The notes under the pieces: model-generated
Seen by the model: the letters and a program-made list of their open reading frames with translations, nothing else
Databases searched by the model: none
Told to the model about the DNA's origin: nothing
Shown here: positions 1-4,998 of the stretch, in pieces
Layout: every line of letters begins with the position of its first letter
Position numbering within the stretch: position 1 is the stretch's first letter
Program-made: the position numbers and the translations under genes
DNA from: Lachnospiraceae bacterium
Lineage (GTDB): Bacteria > Bacillota > Clostridia > Lachnospirales > Lachnospiraceae
Direction: 5' to 3'
DNA length: 9,960 bases
Assembly: GCA_020860745.1 (NCBI GenBank)
Contig: JAJBTR010000404.1
Coordinates: 6,952 to 16,911, forward strand

Positions 1-457
1 CCTTCAGTTATTAACAGTTCATTCCCGATTTTTCGAGAAATAAGACATGTATATTTCACATCTTCAAAAAGCACATCCAACAAAATATATATGTTCCGTT
101 TGTTAATCGGAGACAAATATGTGAATTTAAAATGGCGCTTCTCAATATTATTTTTGCCCACTCGAACTTGTTCCTCATAAGAAATAAACGGAAATATTTC
201 AGACGCACGTTTTATGTAACTTTCTATATCCGTTCCGGCTTCACAACTATATCAATATCGGTCGACAACCTCATAGGGTGATCAAGCAAAAGCAAAAGGC
301 AGCTGCCGCCCTTAAAAACAAAAGGCATCCCTACCCGTGTAATCGCTTCCAACAATCCAAAAGCATACACGGATCGTTCTAATAAAACCGGATCTCTCCG
401 GCTTCTGCTTTGCAATTCTCGAATATGGTCCTCTGAAAAATTATCCTTCGACAACAT
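1..457 (-). pseudogene. AbiEii-like nucleotidyltransferase toxin, frameshifted, 3' end off left edge
   Basis: Likely toxin of a type IV (AbiE) toxin-antitoxin system; family members are nucleotidyltransferase-fold proteins acting on tRNA or other acceptors. The first 77 codons hold the family signature: a GGS motif (about residues 50-52) followed by STDIDIVV (about 65-72), the metal-binding DxD. The frame then hits TAG at 224-226. Moving one base at about 233-237 restores a frame (GTDIESYIKRASEIF...) that stays open to base 1, so some 155 residues of a usual 250-300 are visible. Inserting one G (CCGGAACGG to CCGGGAACGG) repairs it. The ATG at 457 lies 4 nt after the antitoxin stop, as in an operon. 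The family call is firm; whether the frameshift is real or a consensus error cannot be told here. Confidence 0.85.
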
Positions 458-461
458 CTTC

Positions 462-1196
462 TTATACCGTCCTTAACAATGATTTATCTATATATGCCAT
501 TACTTTTTTTGTTGCATTTCTTCTTCGGGCATACCGAAACAACTGACTTTCATCCACAATAAAATCGCGAAACGCCTGTGTAAATATTCCCTCATACTCT
601 CCACGCCCAACGCATGAAAGAAGCAATTTGTCCGAAACAAGATCAACCAGCAGCTTTTCCAGACCTGTATGCCAGATTTCCCGGTCTCCCTTCGGCGATT
701 CTGTAATCAATTTTTCAATAACGATCATATTATCCGACCAATATTGATGAAAAAAATCAACCGTTGGACGAATCAGAATATGTCCTGTATAATCGTCTCG
801 AATAGAGTCAAAAACAAAATTACCAAGATCTGATTCTATTGACAGAAAAATTATATTATGAGCAATCTGATGATTAACAAATTCATTGAGCTGCACAAGT
901 TCAAAAATGCGGAATTCTATCAACGGATACTGTTCCTGAATACGCTGGGCAAGCACATTTGAAGAATCAGAATATCGGTAGTTATACTTCTGCGCTTGTT
1001 CATTGACGACACAATATGCGTTCCTTCCAACACGCGCAATTTCTCCATTGTCCAACAGCTTCTGAAGGTAGAATCTGGCCGTAGATTCTGTTGCCTGTTT
1101 CCTTTCTCTTTGCAGGGCGCAAAGGAAATCCGAGCGCGAAAAGGAATTTTCATTTTTTATATAAGATAAAAATGTTTCCAAGATATCCACCTCCAT
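462..1196 (-). CDS. AbiEi-like / DUF6577 family antitoxin
   Basis: Probable antitoxin and autorepressor of the AbiE-type pair. The N-terminal ~65 residues look like a winged helix-turn-helix (a phrase close to STARFYLQKLLDNGEI and a following wing with RVGRNAY). The remainder, with FELVQLNEFVNHQ, a central hydrophobic strand IIFLSIE, and LEKLLVDLVSDK near the C-terminus, matches my recollection of DUF6577 proteins that accompany AbiEii toxins. An in-frame ATG exists at 1262, but it sits upstream of the likely -10 box, so ATG at 1196 is preferred (245 aa, counting the stop). A TTG at 1181 is also possible, because GGAGGTGG (about 1195-1188) would be a well-spaced ribosome site for it. The gene is intact and precedes the toxin by a 4-nt gap. 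Other AbiEi antitoxins bind inverted repeats at their own promoter, and such repeats are present here. Confidence 0.8.
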   Translation of the reverse strand: MEVDILETFLSYIKNENSFSRSDFLCALQRERKQATESTARFYLQKLLDNGEIARVGRNAYCVVNEQAQKYNYRYSDSSNVLAQRIQEQYPLIEFRIFELVQLNEFVNHQIAHNIIFLSIESDLGNFVFDSIRDDYTGHILIRPTVDFFHQYWSDNMIVIEKLITESPKGDREIWHTGLEKLLVDLVSDKLLLSCVGRGEYEGIFTQAFRDFIVDESQLFRYARRRNATKKVMAYIDKSLLRTV

Positions 1197-1205
1197 TTCA
1201 CAGGG

Positions 1206-1249
1206 TACTGCATGTCGGCATTTTTTTATTTTTTTGCCGACTTGCAGTA
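1206..1249 (-). promoter_or_regulatory. Operator-like inverted repeat IR1 downstream of the -10 box
   Basis: Arms TACTGCATGTCGGCA (1206-1220) and TGCCGACTTGCAGTA (1235-1249) are complementary at 14 of 15 positions, around a T-rich 14-nt spacer. It begins 3 nt after the -10 box, over the expected transcription start, so a bound repressor would block initiation. As RNA it could also fold in the 5' leader. Confidence 0.7.
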
Positions 1250-1251
1250 TT

Positions 1252-1280
1252 ATTATATTCATGCAAATTTATTCTGTCAA
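1252..1280 (-). promoter_or_regulatory. Sigma-70-type promoter of the toxin-antitoxin operon
   Basis: On the minus strand TTGACA (1280-1275) is followed after exactly 17 nt by TATAAT (1257-1252), a full consensus match in both boxes. It lies 56 nt upstream of the chosen antitoxin ATG and reads into it. This also argues against the upstream ATG at 1262. Confidence 0.85.
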
Positions 1281-1286
1281 CTGCAT

Positions 1287-1316
1287 TTCGGCAATTTTAT
1301 ATATTTTTTGCCGGAA
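1287..1316 (-). promoter_or_regulatory. Operator-like inverted repeat IR2 upstream of the -35 box
   Basis: TTCGGCAA (1287-1294) faces TTGCCGGAA (1308-1316) across an AT-rich spacer. The 14-mer ACTGCATTTCGGCA (1280-1293) differs from the IR1 half-site at 1207-1220 by one base, so IR1 and IR2 share a recognition element. Together they bracket the promoter. Confidence 0.65.
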
Positions 1317-1367
1317 TTATAATTCTTGATAACTTGAAAATACTCCATGCCTTACATTAAAATCAAG

Positions 1368-1505
1368 TTCCCATTTCAGCGCCACCAACTCGCCGACGCG
1401 GATCCCGCTCATAAACATCAACAGGATACTCAGGTTCCAAATGTCCGGATGCCGGATCAGATACCTTACCATCAGGTCTGTTTCCCGCTCATCAAAGACT
1501 TGCAT
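1368..1505 (-). pseudogene. Tyrosine recombinase (integrase) fragment
   Basis: A 46-codon piece of a tyrosine-type site-specific recombinase. It begins MQVFDERET and contains LLMFMSGIRVGELVALKW, the block around the first catalytic arginine (Arg of GIRVGEL). The N-terminal arm-binding and core-binding domains and all later catalytic residues (HxxR, Tyr) are absent. Homology stops after KWE at about 1368, and the frame runs on through unrelated sequence to 1317. Upstream, the same frame meets TAA inside the adjacent palindrome. It is a scar with both ends lost, next to the toxin-antitoxin operon on one side and element debris on the other. Confidence 0.75.
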
Positions 1506-1544
1506 TAACAGTGATAAGGAACTAAATGGAACTTATCACTGTTA
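1506..1544. repeat. Perfect 13-bp inverted repeat
   Basis: TAACAGTGATAAG (1506-1518) and CTTATCACTGTTA (1532-1544) are exact reverse complements with a 13-nt spacer. GGAAC occurs twice as a direct repeat at 1518-1522 and 1528-1532. No T-tract follows, so it is not a classic terminator. Its position exactly at the start of the integrase fragment suggests an element end, recombination site or insertion junction; this is inference. Confidence 0.7.
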
Positions 1545-1567
1545 GCTGACAAAACCGAGTGCATGTG

Positions 1568-1605
1568 ACCGTCTGTTTTCTAACATGAAAGCAGGCGGTT
1601 TTCTC
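1568..1605 (+). terminator. Intrinsic terminator or attenuator-like hairpin
   Basis: ACCGTCTGTTTTC (1568-1580) pairs with GAAAGCAGGCGGT (1587-1599) over 13 pairs. The two exceptions to Watson-Crick pairing are G-U wobbles valid only in the plus-strand RNA. The loop is 6 nt and TTTTCTCT follows. No intact plus-strand gene now precedes it, so it may belong to a lost gene or act as a leader before the TnpV-like relic 45 nt downstream. Confidence 0.65.
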
Positions 1606-1643
1606 TATCTACCAAACCAAAACAATTTATGGAGGAAAATATT

Positions 1644-1787
1644 ATGCAGTCAATATACGAACAACGCAGAGGAACTTATCACGAAAATAAAAACGGATAT
1701 CTTATTCCCAATCTATCTAAAGCTGAAACAGAATAGCTTTTTATCGGTGCATATAGGGATTATCCGGGTGAGCCATGGTCTTCTTAA
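1644..1787 (+). pseudogene. TnpV-like transposon protein, truncated relic
   Basis: A 30-codon reading frame opens with MQSIYEQRRGTYHENKNGY and LIPNLSKAETE, then ends at TAG (1734-1736). The opening resembles the N-terminus of TnpV, a small protein of unknown role carried by Clostridial transposons and integrative elements and usually about 110-130 aa long. A good ribosome site, GGAGG at 1631-1635, precedes the ATG at 1644. In the same frame after the stop comes LFIGAYRDYPGEPWSS and TAA at 1785-1787. The IG-Y and RDY spacing faintly recalls the next part of TnpV, so a nonsense mutation plus internal deletion is plausible. The family call rests on a short stretch. The alternative is an unrelated short peptide. 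Confidence 0.55.
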
Positions 1788-1789
1788 TA

Positions 1790-1818
1790 TGAAAAGAGCC
1801 CGATCAAGACCGGACTCT
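1790..1818 (-). terminator. Intrinsic terminator of the two-gene unit
   Basis: On the minus strand AGAGTCCG (1818-1811) pairs with CGGGCTCT (1802-1795), including one U-G wobble, followed by a short T-run ending at 1792. It starts 6 nt past the stop codon of the gene at 1824-2873 and would close that transcript. Confidence 0.7.
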
Positions 1819-1823
1819 GATGA

Positions 1824-2873
1824 TTATTTTACTCTCTCACTATCTACAAGCCGACTGATATACTCCTGATCAGCCATCCATTCTCTCACAGCAAAACGGT
1901 GTGGAAATGAATTTTCAAACTGCCTGATATTCCACTCCAGTGTTTCACTGATTTCTCTGTATGTAATACGTTTATGATCGAGCAACCAAAGCAGTAAACT
2001 CTGGCGTTCGTTCTCCGTCATCCCATCCTTTATCACATTATATCCGAGGCGGTGTAACTTCGATTCATTCTGCAGTTTCGCTTCCCAACCCTCGGAATTC
2101 ATCACATACTTTTCAAAAACCATCCTGCCATAGTTTTTCATAAATATGGAATACGTGATTGCCCCAATATAGTATTTCTTGCATTCGGTACAATAATGGC
2201 AAGGAATCCGGATAATACTTTCCCGATCCATTGACGCGGCAATATAAACTGCCGGTTCAACTTTATGATGTTCTCTATGGCACGTTGTAGATATCAGACT
2301 TTCATATTTGTATAACGGTTCATCTGTAAGAGGTTCATTAACCAATTTCCCTGCATGCCATTCTTGATTACTTCCCCACTGTTTTACAACAAGATCAATA
2401 TGAGTATTTACCTCTTGAAAGAATGGTTCAAATTTATATTGTGGCTTTTCTCTCAAACGACGTCTGTATAATATTCGCGTAACCGCAACTTGGAACTCCC
2501 GTAAAAAGCCATCGAAATCACATAGTCTACAAGTCAATGTCAGAATCGAATCCTCCGGTAACTCATAGTAACAAAACTGAAAGTGTTCAAACCCATATGC
2601 ATTTGCATGAAGTATAATATCATCATTAGTAAATAATCTACGATTACGAAGTAATACAGGATCACAAATATTCATAACTGCTTTCCGAACTTGCTTATCA
2701 TAATCTTGTCCGTTCCAAGCTTTACACTCGTTAGCGTATGGAGCAAGTAAATCTTCATATATTTCTCTAATTTTCAGATACGTCTCATAAAACTCATCCA
2801 CTTCTCCAATTTCCGCCAAATTTGCAGGCGTAAGTGACCATTCTTTAACACCATAACTCATATCTATTGTCAT
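1824..2873 (-). CDS. Uncharacterised protein with Cys/His zinc-ribbon-like cluster
   Basis: Not recognised as a named enzyme. ATG at 2873 (349 aa) is preferred over GTG at 2888 because the GGGGGCGGGG stretch just before it can serve as ribosome site. Visible features: a CRLC pair (about residues 115-118); a basic helix-like segment rich in Arg (about 131-141); and TTCHREHH (about 196-203) followed by CHYCTECKKYY (about 225-235), together a likely zinc-binding centre. A C-terminal ~70-residue domain follows, starting near LHRLGYNVIKDG with ERQSLLLWLL and REW at its end. The C-terminal pattern (LH-GY---DG---ERQ----) recalls a module seen in many uncharacterised Bacillota proteins; this is from memory. 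It follows the 251-aa gene immediately and has its own terminator, so the two are co-transcribed. No membrane segment or signal peptide is visible. Confidence 0.7.
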   Translation of the reverse strand: MTIDMSYGVKEWSLTPANLAEIGEVDEFYETYLKIREIYEDLLAPYANECKAWNGQDYDKQVRKAVMNICDPVLLRNRRLFTNDDIILHANAYGFEHFQFCYYELPEDSILTLTCRLCDFDGFLREFQVAVTRILYRRRLREKPQYKFEPFFQEVNTHIDLVVKQWGSNQEWHAGKLVNEPLTDEPLYKYESLISTTCHREHHKVEPAVYIAASMDRESIIRIPCHYCTECKKYYIGAITYSIFMKNYGRMVFEKYVMNSEGWEAKLQNESKLHRLGYNVIKDGMTENERQSLLLWLLDHKRITYREISETLEWNIRQFENSFPHRFAVREWMADQEYISRLVDSERVK

Positions 2874-2890
2874 TCCCCGCCCCCTCACTG

Positions 2891-3646
2891 TTATTTTCTT
2901 CTCCGACCAAACAATCCGCGCCTTTTACGCTCCGTAGGCGCTTCCTGGGTTTCTTTTGGGGTTGGTTCGGGGACAGCTTCGGGTTGTTGGCTATTTTTAT
3001 GCTGAACCAGATCCAGAATTTCGTGTTCCTTTCCTTCGTAATTGAGAAGTGCGATGCTTGTCTGATACCAGATATCTTCCATCATTACATCGCCTTTCAT
3101 CGGAAAACGGAACGTAGACTTAAAGCGCGAACCGTATTCCTGAATGATGTCGTTTTTGATTGCTTCCAGAGCGTCCTCATCCAGTCCACAGCCATAAACC
3201 AGGAGCGTATCCCACTGCAGCTCCTCTGGCTGTACCCAAATGTAATATTTTCCGCCTACCGTCTCTTTGCTGATATATTTTCCGACACAGGAAACAAGTA
3301 AATCCCAAACATCCTTCCTATGGATGATGTCGTTTTCGTAATGTTTATCCAACACCGGGCGGTAAAAGTTATACGCATCCAAAGTTGACTTACATACATG
3401 GGGTTTGTACTCATACTCCCACAACATGAGATTGAAACCTTGTTCATCTAACAATTTGAAATATGTCGTTACCGTGATAAAATCAATGCCCGCTTCTTCA
3501 AAAGACATATCCTCCAGCATAACTTCCTGCTCAAATGTCTCATAATCATAGTAGCCATATTCTTCAGATAAGTTATGCAGCAAATGCCCTAAATCATACC
3601 AAAGCTTCCCTCTGCTCCGGACAAATTCCTCCCTGAATGAATCCAT
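2891..3646 (-). CDS. Uncharacterised acidic protein with basic C-terminal tail
   Basis: A 251-aa protein of unknown function. The body (residues 1-215) is rich in aromatic and acidic residues with no signal peptide or membrane helix, and probably folds as a mixed alpha/beta cytosolic domain. One block reads GGKYYIWVQPEELQWDTLLV. Residues about 220-240 form a Pro/Glu/Thr-rich linker, and the protein ends in a strongly basic KRRGLFGRRRK tail that could bind nucleic acid or membrane. AGGGGAG lies about 7 nt before the ATG. It is first in a two-gene unit and ends within 20 nt of the ATG of the 349-aa Cys/His protein, so a shared function is likely. No catalytic motif is evident. Confidence 0.7.
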   Translation of the reverse strand: MDSFREEFVRSRGKLWYDLGHLLHNLSEEYGYYDYETFEQEVMLEDMSFEEAGIDFITVTTYFKLLDEQGFNLMLWEYEYKPHVCKSTLDAYNFYRPVLDKHYENDIIHRKDVWDLLVSCVGKYISKETVGGKYYIWVQPEELQWDTLLVYGCGLDEDALEAIKNDIIQEYGSRFKSTFRFPMKGDVMMEDIWYQTSIALLNYEGKEHEILDLVQHKNSQQPEAVPEPTPKETQEAPTERKRRGLFGRRRK

Positions 3647-3683
3647 AACAATGCTCCCCTCTTCTTACTTCTTAATATGGTTA

Positions 3684-3712
3684 AGTGTACCATGAAATTA
3701 GTATGCAGACAA
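3684..3712 (-). promoter_or_regulatory. Putative promoter of the two-gene unit
   Basis: On the minus strand TTGTCT (3712-3707), a 17-nt spacer, then TACACT (3689-3684) lies about 38 nt upstream of the ATG at 3646. The boxes are only moderate matches, which fits a promoter needing help from an upstream activator. Confidence 0.45.
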
Positions 3713-3720
3713 TCGGAACC

Positions 3721-3748
3721 TTCGGGATGATTCGGGGCGATTTCGGGG
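3721..3748. repeat. Three helically phased TTCGGG repeats
   Basis: TTCGGG(G) starts at 3721, 3731 and 3742, about one DNA turn apart, so all copies face the same side. They lie directly upstream of the putative -35 box for the gene at 2891-3646. A similar stretch, TTTCGGGTTTTCTG, recurs at 4201-4214 (13 of 14 matches to 3741-3754). They may be regulator-binding sites; no regulator is identified. Confidence 0.45.
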
Positions 3749-3853
3749 TTTCTGAGGGGAGGCGGAGGATTTACCAACAAACAATAGAAAAATGAAATTT
3801 ACCTCCGAAGAGCCTGCCTGGAGCAGACATCCACCCCTTACATCTTTCTGTCC

Positions 3854-3979
3854 TTACGCCGCGTTGAAAAACTGACTGGTCATTCCTGCTACGGCGATTA
3901 CAATAGCTCCAGCGATGATCGTGGAAATACCTCTGGATTTCTGCTCCGCGTCGTCTGACTTCCAACCAAGGGTATCCAT
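3854..3979 (-). CDS. 41-aa single-helix membrane peptide, possibly a pilin-like relic
   Basis: The frame runs ATG 3979 to TAA 3854. The product starts MDTLGWKSDDAEQKSRG and continues with an uninterrupted hydrophobic helix STIIAGAIVIAVAGM (about residues 19-33), ending SQFFNAA. AGGAAG lies about 10 nt before the ATG. A charged D/E/K-rich start followed by one Gly/Ala/Ile helix is the layout of the C-terminal half of small membrane or pilin-like proteins (VirB2/TrbC- or Maff2-like) of Clostridial conjugative elements, but it is shorter than those. The same frame is open upstream of the ATG, so it may be a C-terminal remnant. No other transfer gene lies beside it. Function is not assigned. Confidence 0.5.
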   Translation of the reverse strand: MDTLGWKSDDAEQKSRGISTIIAGAIVIAVAGMTSQFFNAA

Positions 3980-4003
3980 GTGTGTGATGCTTCCTAAATA
4001 TAA

Positions 4004-4180
4004 GAGGGAATTGCAGTTATCGACGATAACTCCCCATGGAAGATCACGACATTAAAGGACTACTTCGATACAGCTAAGTTCAAACAGATTCGTTTTATCG
4101 AGTGGATCAAGACGAACCCAGTTCCTCTTAACAGTAAGACAAACTATCTGACAACTGGAATGAAACTGACTCAATACTAA
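4004..4180 (+). pseudogene. C-terminal relic of an unrecognised protein
   Basis: The plus frame reads EGIAVIDDNSPWKITTLKDY, continues with about 33 further codons containing DTAKFKQIRFIEW and NYLTTGMKLTQY, and ends at TAA 4178-4180. It has no start codon with a ribosome site, and TAA at 4001-4003 closes it just upstream. The even composition and proper-looking protein pattern argue that this is genuine coding DNA that lost its 5' part. I do not recognise the family. It overlaps nothing on the minus strand except the region upstream of the 41-aa peptide. Confidence 0.4.
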
Positions 4181-4188
4181 CAGTTTAA

Positions 4189-4270
4189 GTTTGAGGGTAA
4201 TTTCGGGTTTTCTGCATTAGGGCGGGGAAATTATCGCTTAAACCATTACAAACGGAATTTACCCTCAAAC
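4189..4270. repeat. 12-bp inverted repeat with long spacer
   Basis: GTTTGAGGGTAA (4189-4200) and TTACCCTCAAAC (4259-4270) are perfect reverse complements enclosing 58 nt. The left arm begins 9 nt after the stop of the relic ending at 4180. It could be element ends, a regulator site or the base of an RNA structure; nothing here decides between these. Confidence 0.5.
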
Positions 4271-4316
4271 ATTCACTGAATTAGAGAGATTCCACGGGAA
4301 ACGAATGCATAAGAAT

Positions 4317-4365
4317 ACCCACACCTCAGATAAGCCAGAGAAGAAGTGTGGGTCGGTATTGTTTT
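4317..4365. terminator. Hairpin downstream of the acyl carrier protein gene
   Basis: ACCCACAC (4317-4324) pairs with GTGTGGGT (4346-4353) across a 21-nt loop. It lies about 38 nt after the acyl carrier protein stop, where a terminator is expected on the minus strand, but its minus-side tail (ATTCTT) is poor. The plus-side tail contains GTTTTT after 7 nt. It is a weak terminator in either direction. Confidence 0.4.
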
Positions 4366-4390
4366 TGGGTCTGTTATGGGTATGCCGGGA

Positions 4391-4621
4391 CTAGTCATCC
4401 ATTTTACTCTGCACGTAAGAAGCCAATTCCCCTACTGTTCTGATGTTTTCGAGTTCGTCATCCGGCATTTCAATATCATATTCATTTTCAATATCTATGA
4501 CGATATCAACCATATCCAGAGAATCCAGACCGATATCTTCCCATGTCGATTCCGGTTTTATGTCGTCCATATCCATATCAAACGTTTCTGCGATCATACT
4601 TCTAATTCTCTCAAGCATCAT
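4391..4621 (-). CDS. acpP: Acyl carrier protein
   Basis: Carries growing acyl chains on a phosphopantetheine arm for fatty acid or related synthesis in the cytosol. The 76-aa product has the normal family length and the GLDSLDMVD motif, with Ser34 as the phosphopantetheine attachment site. Helix II and III sequence is typical (IENEYDIEMPDDELENIRTV). AGGAGGAG lies 5-8 nt before the tandem ATGs at 4621 and 4618. No other fatty acid synthesis gene is adjacent, so it is a stand-alone acyl carrier protein, possibly an accessory copy serving a different pathway from the housekeeping one. The context (element debris on both sides) supports an accessory copy but does not prove it. Confidence 0.92.
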   Translation of the reverse strand: MMLERIRSMIAETFDMDMDDIKPESTWEDIGLDSLDMVDIVIDIENEYDIEMPDDELENIRTVGELASYVQSKMDD

Positions 4622-4654
4622 TTACTCCTCCTCGTAAAAGTGTTTTATGACTTT

Positions 4655-4684
4655 ATACTAATATGAAATACATGCTCTGGTCAA
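4655..4684 (-). promoter_or_regulatory. Putative promoter of the acyl carrier protein gene
   Basis: On the minus strand TTGACC (4684-4679), an 18-nt spacer, then TAGTAT (4660-4655) lies 34 nt upstream of the first ATG. An overlapping TATAAA begins 3 nt later with a longer spacer, so the exact -10 is uncertain. Confidence 0.55.
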
Positions 4685-4702
4685 TATAGATATTACAAAT
4701 TA

Positions 4703-4722
4703 TACTCCCGCCGGGAATTGAA
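4703..4722 (-). other. tRNA 3'-end-like 20-mer, possible attachment-site scar
   Basis: The minus strand reads TTCAATT, CCCGG, CGGGAGT, A. This is the size pattern of a T-loop (7), the 3' strand of a T-stem (5), the 3' strand of an acceptor stem (7) and a discriminator base. The 5' T-stem strand is missing (ATACG instead of CCGGG), so it is not a tRNA gene. Integrative elements often leave such 3'-end copies, but chance similarity is quite possible. Confidence 0.25.
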
Positions 4723-4792
4723 CGTATCCAGTAATGGTACAAATATGGTAATTACGGGGAAGTTATGGTATTATGAGGGCGGAGGTGGACGG

Positions 4793-4948
4793 ATGAGAAA
4801 ATTAGATTACCATTGGCAGTCGAATCCGGACTGGTTTTACCAGAAGGACAATGGAGTGTTTACTATTCGGCCAGACGCTCCCAAGGAAGCCCAAGAAAGT
4901 TACCAGCACTATCTGGAGCAGATAAGGAGCGAGCGTGGCATCGAATGA
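4793..4948 (+). CDS. Small conserved-looking hypothetical protein (51 aa)
   Basis: The product starts MRKLDYHWQSNPDWFYQ and continues with DAPKEAQESYQHYLEQ, ending RGIE. I recall similar ~50-residue proteins (start KLDYHW, then DAPKEAQESY) in Lachnospiraceae integrative elements; function is unknown. ATG at 4793 is chosen because GGAGG sits 7-8 nt upstream (about 4781-4785). An ATG at 4718 in the same frame would add 25 residues of low-quality sequence. It is soluble, with no membrane segment. It ends 26 nt before a second ribosome site and ATG (4975), so it was probably the first of a pair whose second gene is now truncated. Confidence 0.65.
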   Translation: MRKLDYHWQSNPDWFYQKDNGVFTIRPDAPKEAQESYQHYLEQIRSERGIE

Positions 4949-4974
4949 TATGATGATTTTATGGAGGTGTTCTG

Positions 4975-4998
4975 ATGGCTACCCTTAAAGAGGCCGCT
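4975..4998 (+). pseudogene. 5' stub of a truncated gene (MATLKEA...)
   Basis: GGAGGT (4963-4968) and ATG at 4975 start a product MATLKEA that immediately enters sequence antisense to a MATE transporter fragment. The pairing with the 51-aa gene upstream, and a similar start in small element proteins I recall, suggest a real gene cut after about 7 codons. The open frame continues to 5403 but only as a shadow of the MATE fragment. Confidence 0.4.

Noticed and set aside
2867..3301. 144-codon plus-strand frame
   Set aside because: Lies antisense within the 251-aa gene, has no ribosome site and an unnatural composition.
3771..3965. 64-codon minus-strand frame
   Set aside because: Overlaps the 41-aa membrane peptide in another frame; it is rich in Arg/Trp/Cys with no protein-like pattern.
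4346..4666. 106-codon plus-strand frame
   Set aside because: Antisense to the acyl carrier protein gene and explained by its biased codons.
4703..4780. Possible complete tRNA gene
   Set aside because: Only the 3' portion geometry is present; no anticodon, D-arm or 5' acceptor strand is found.
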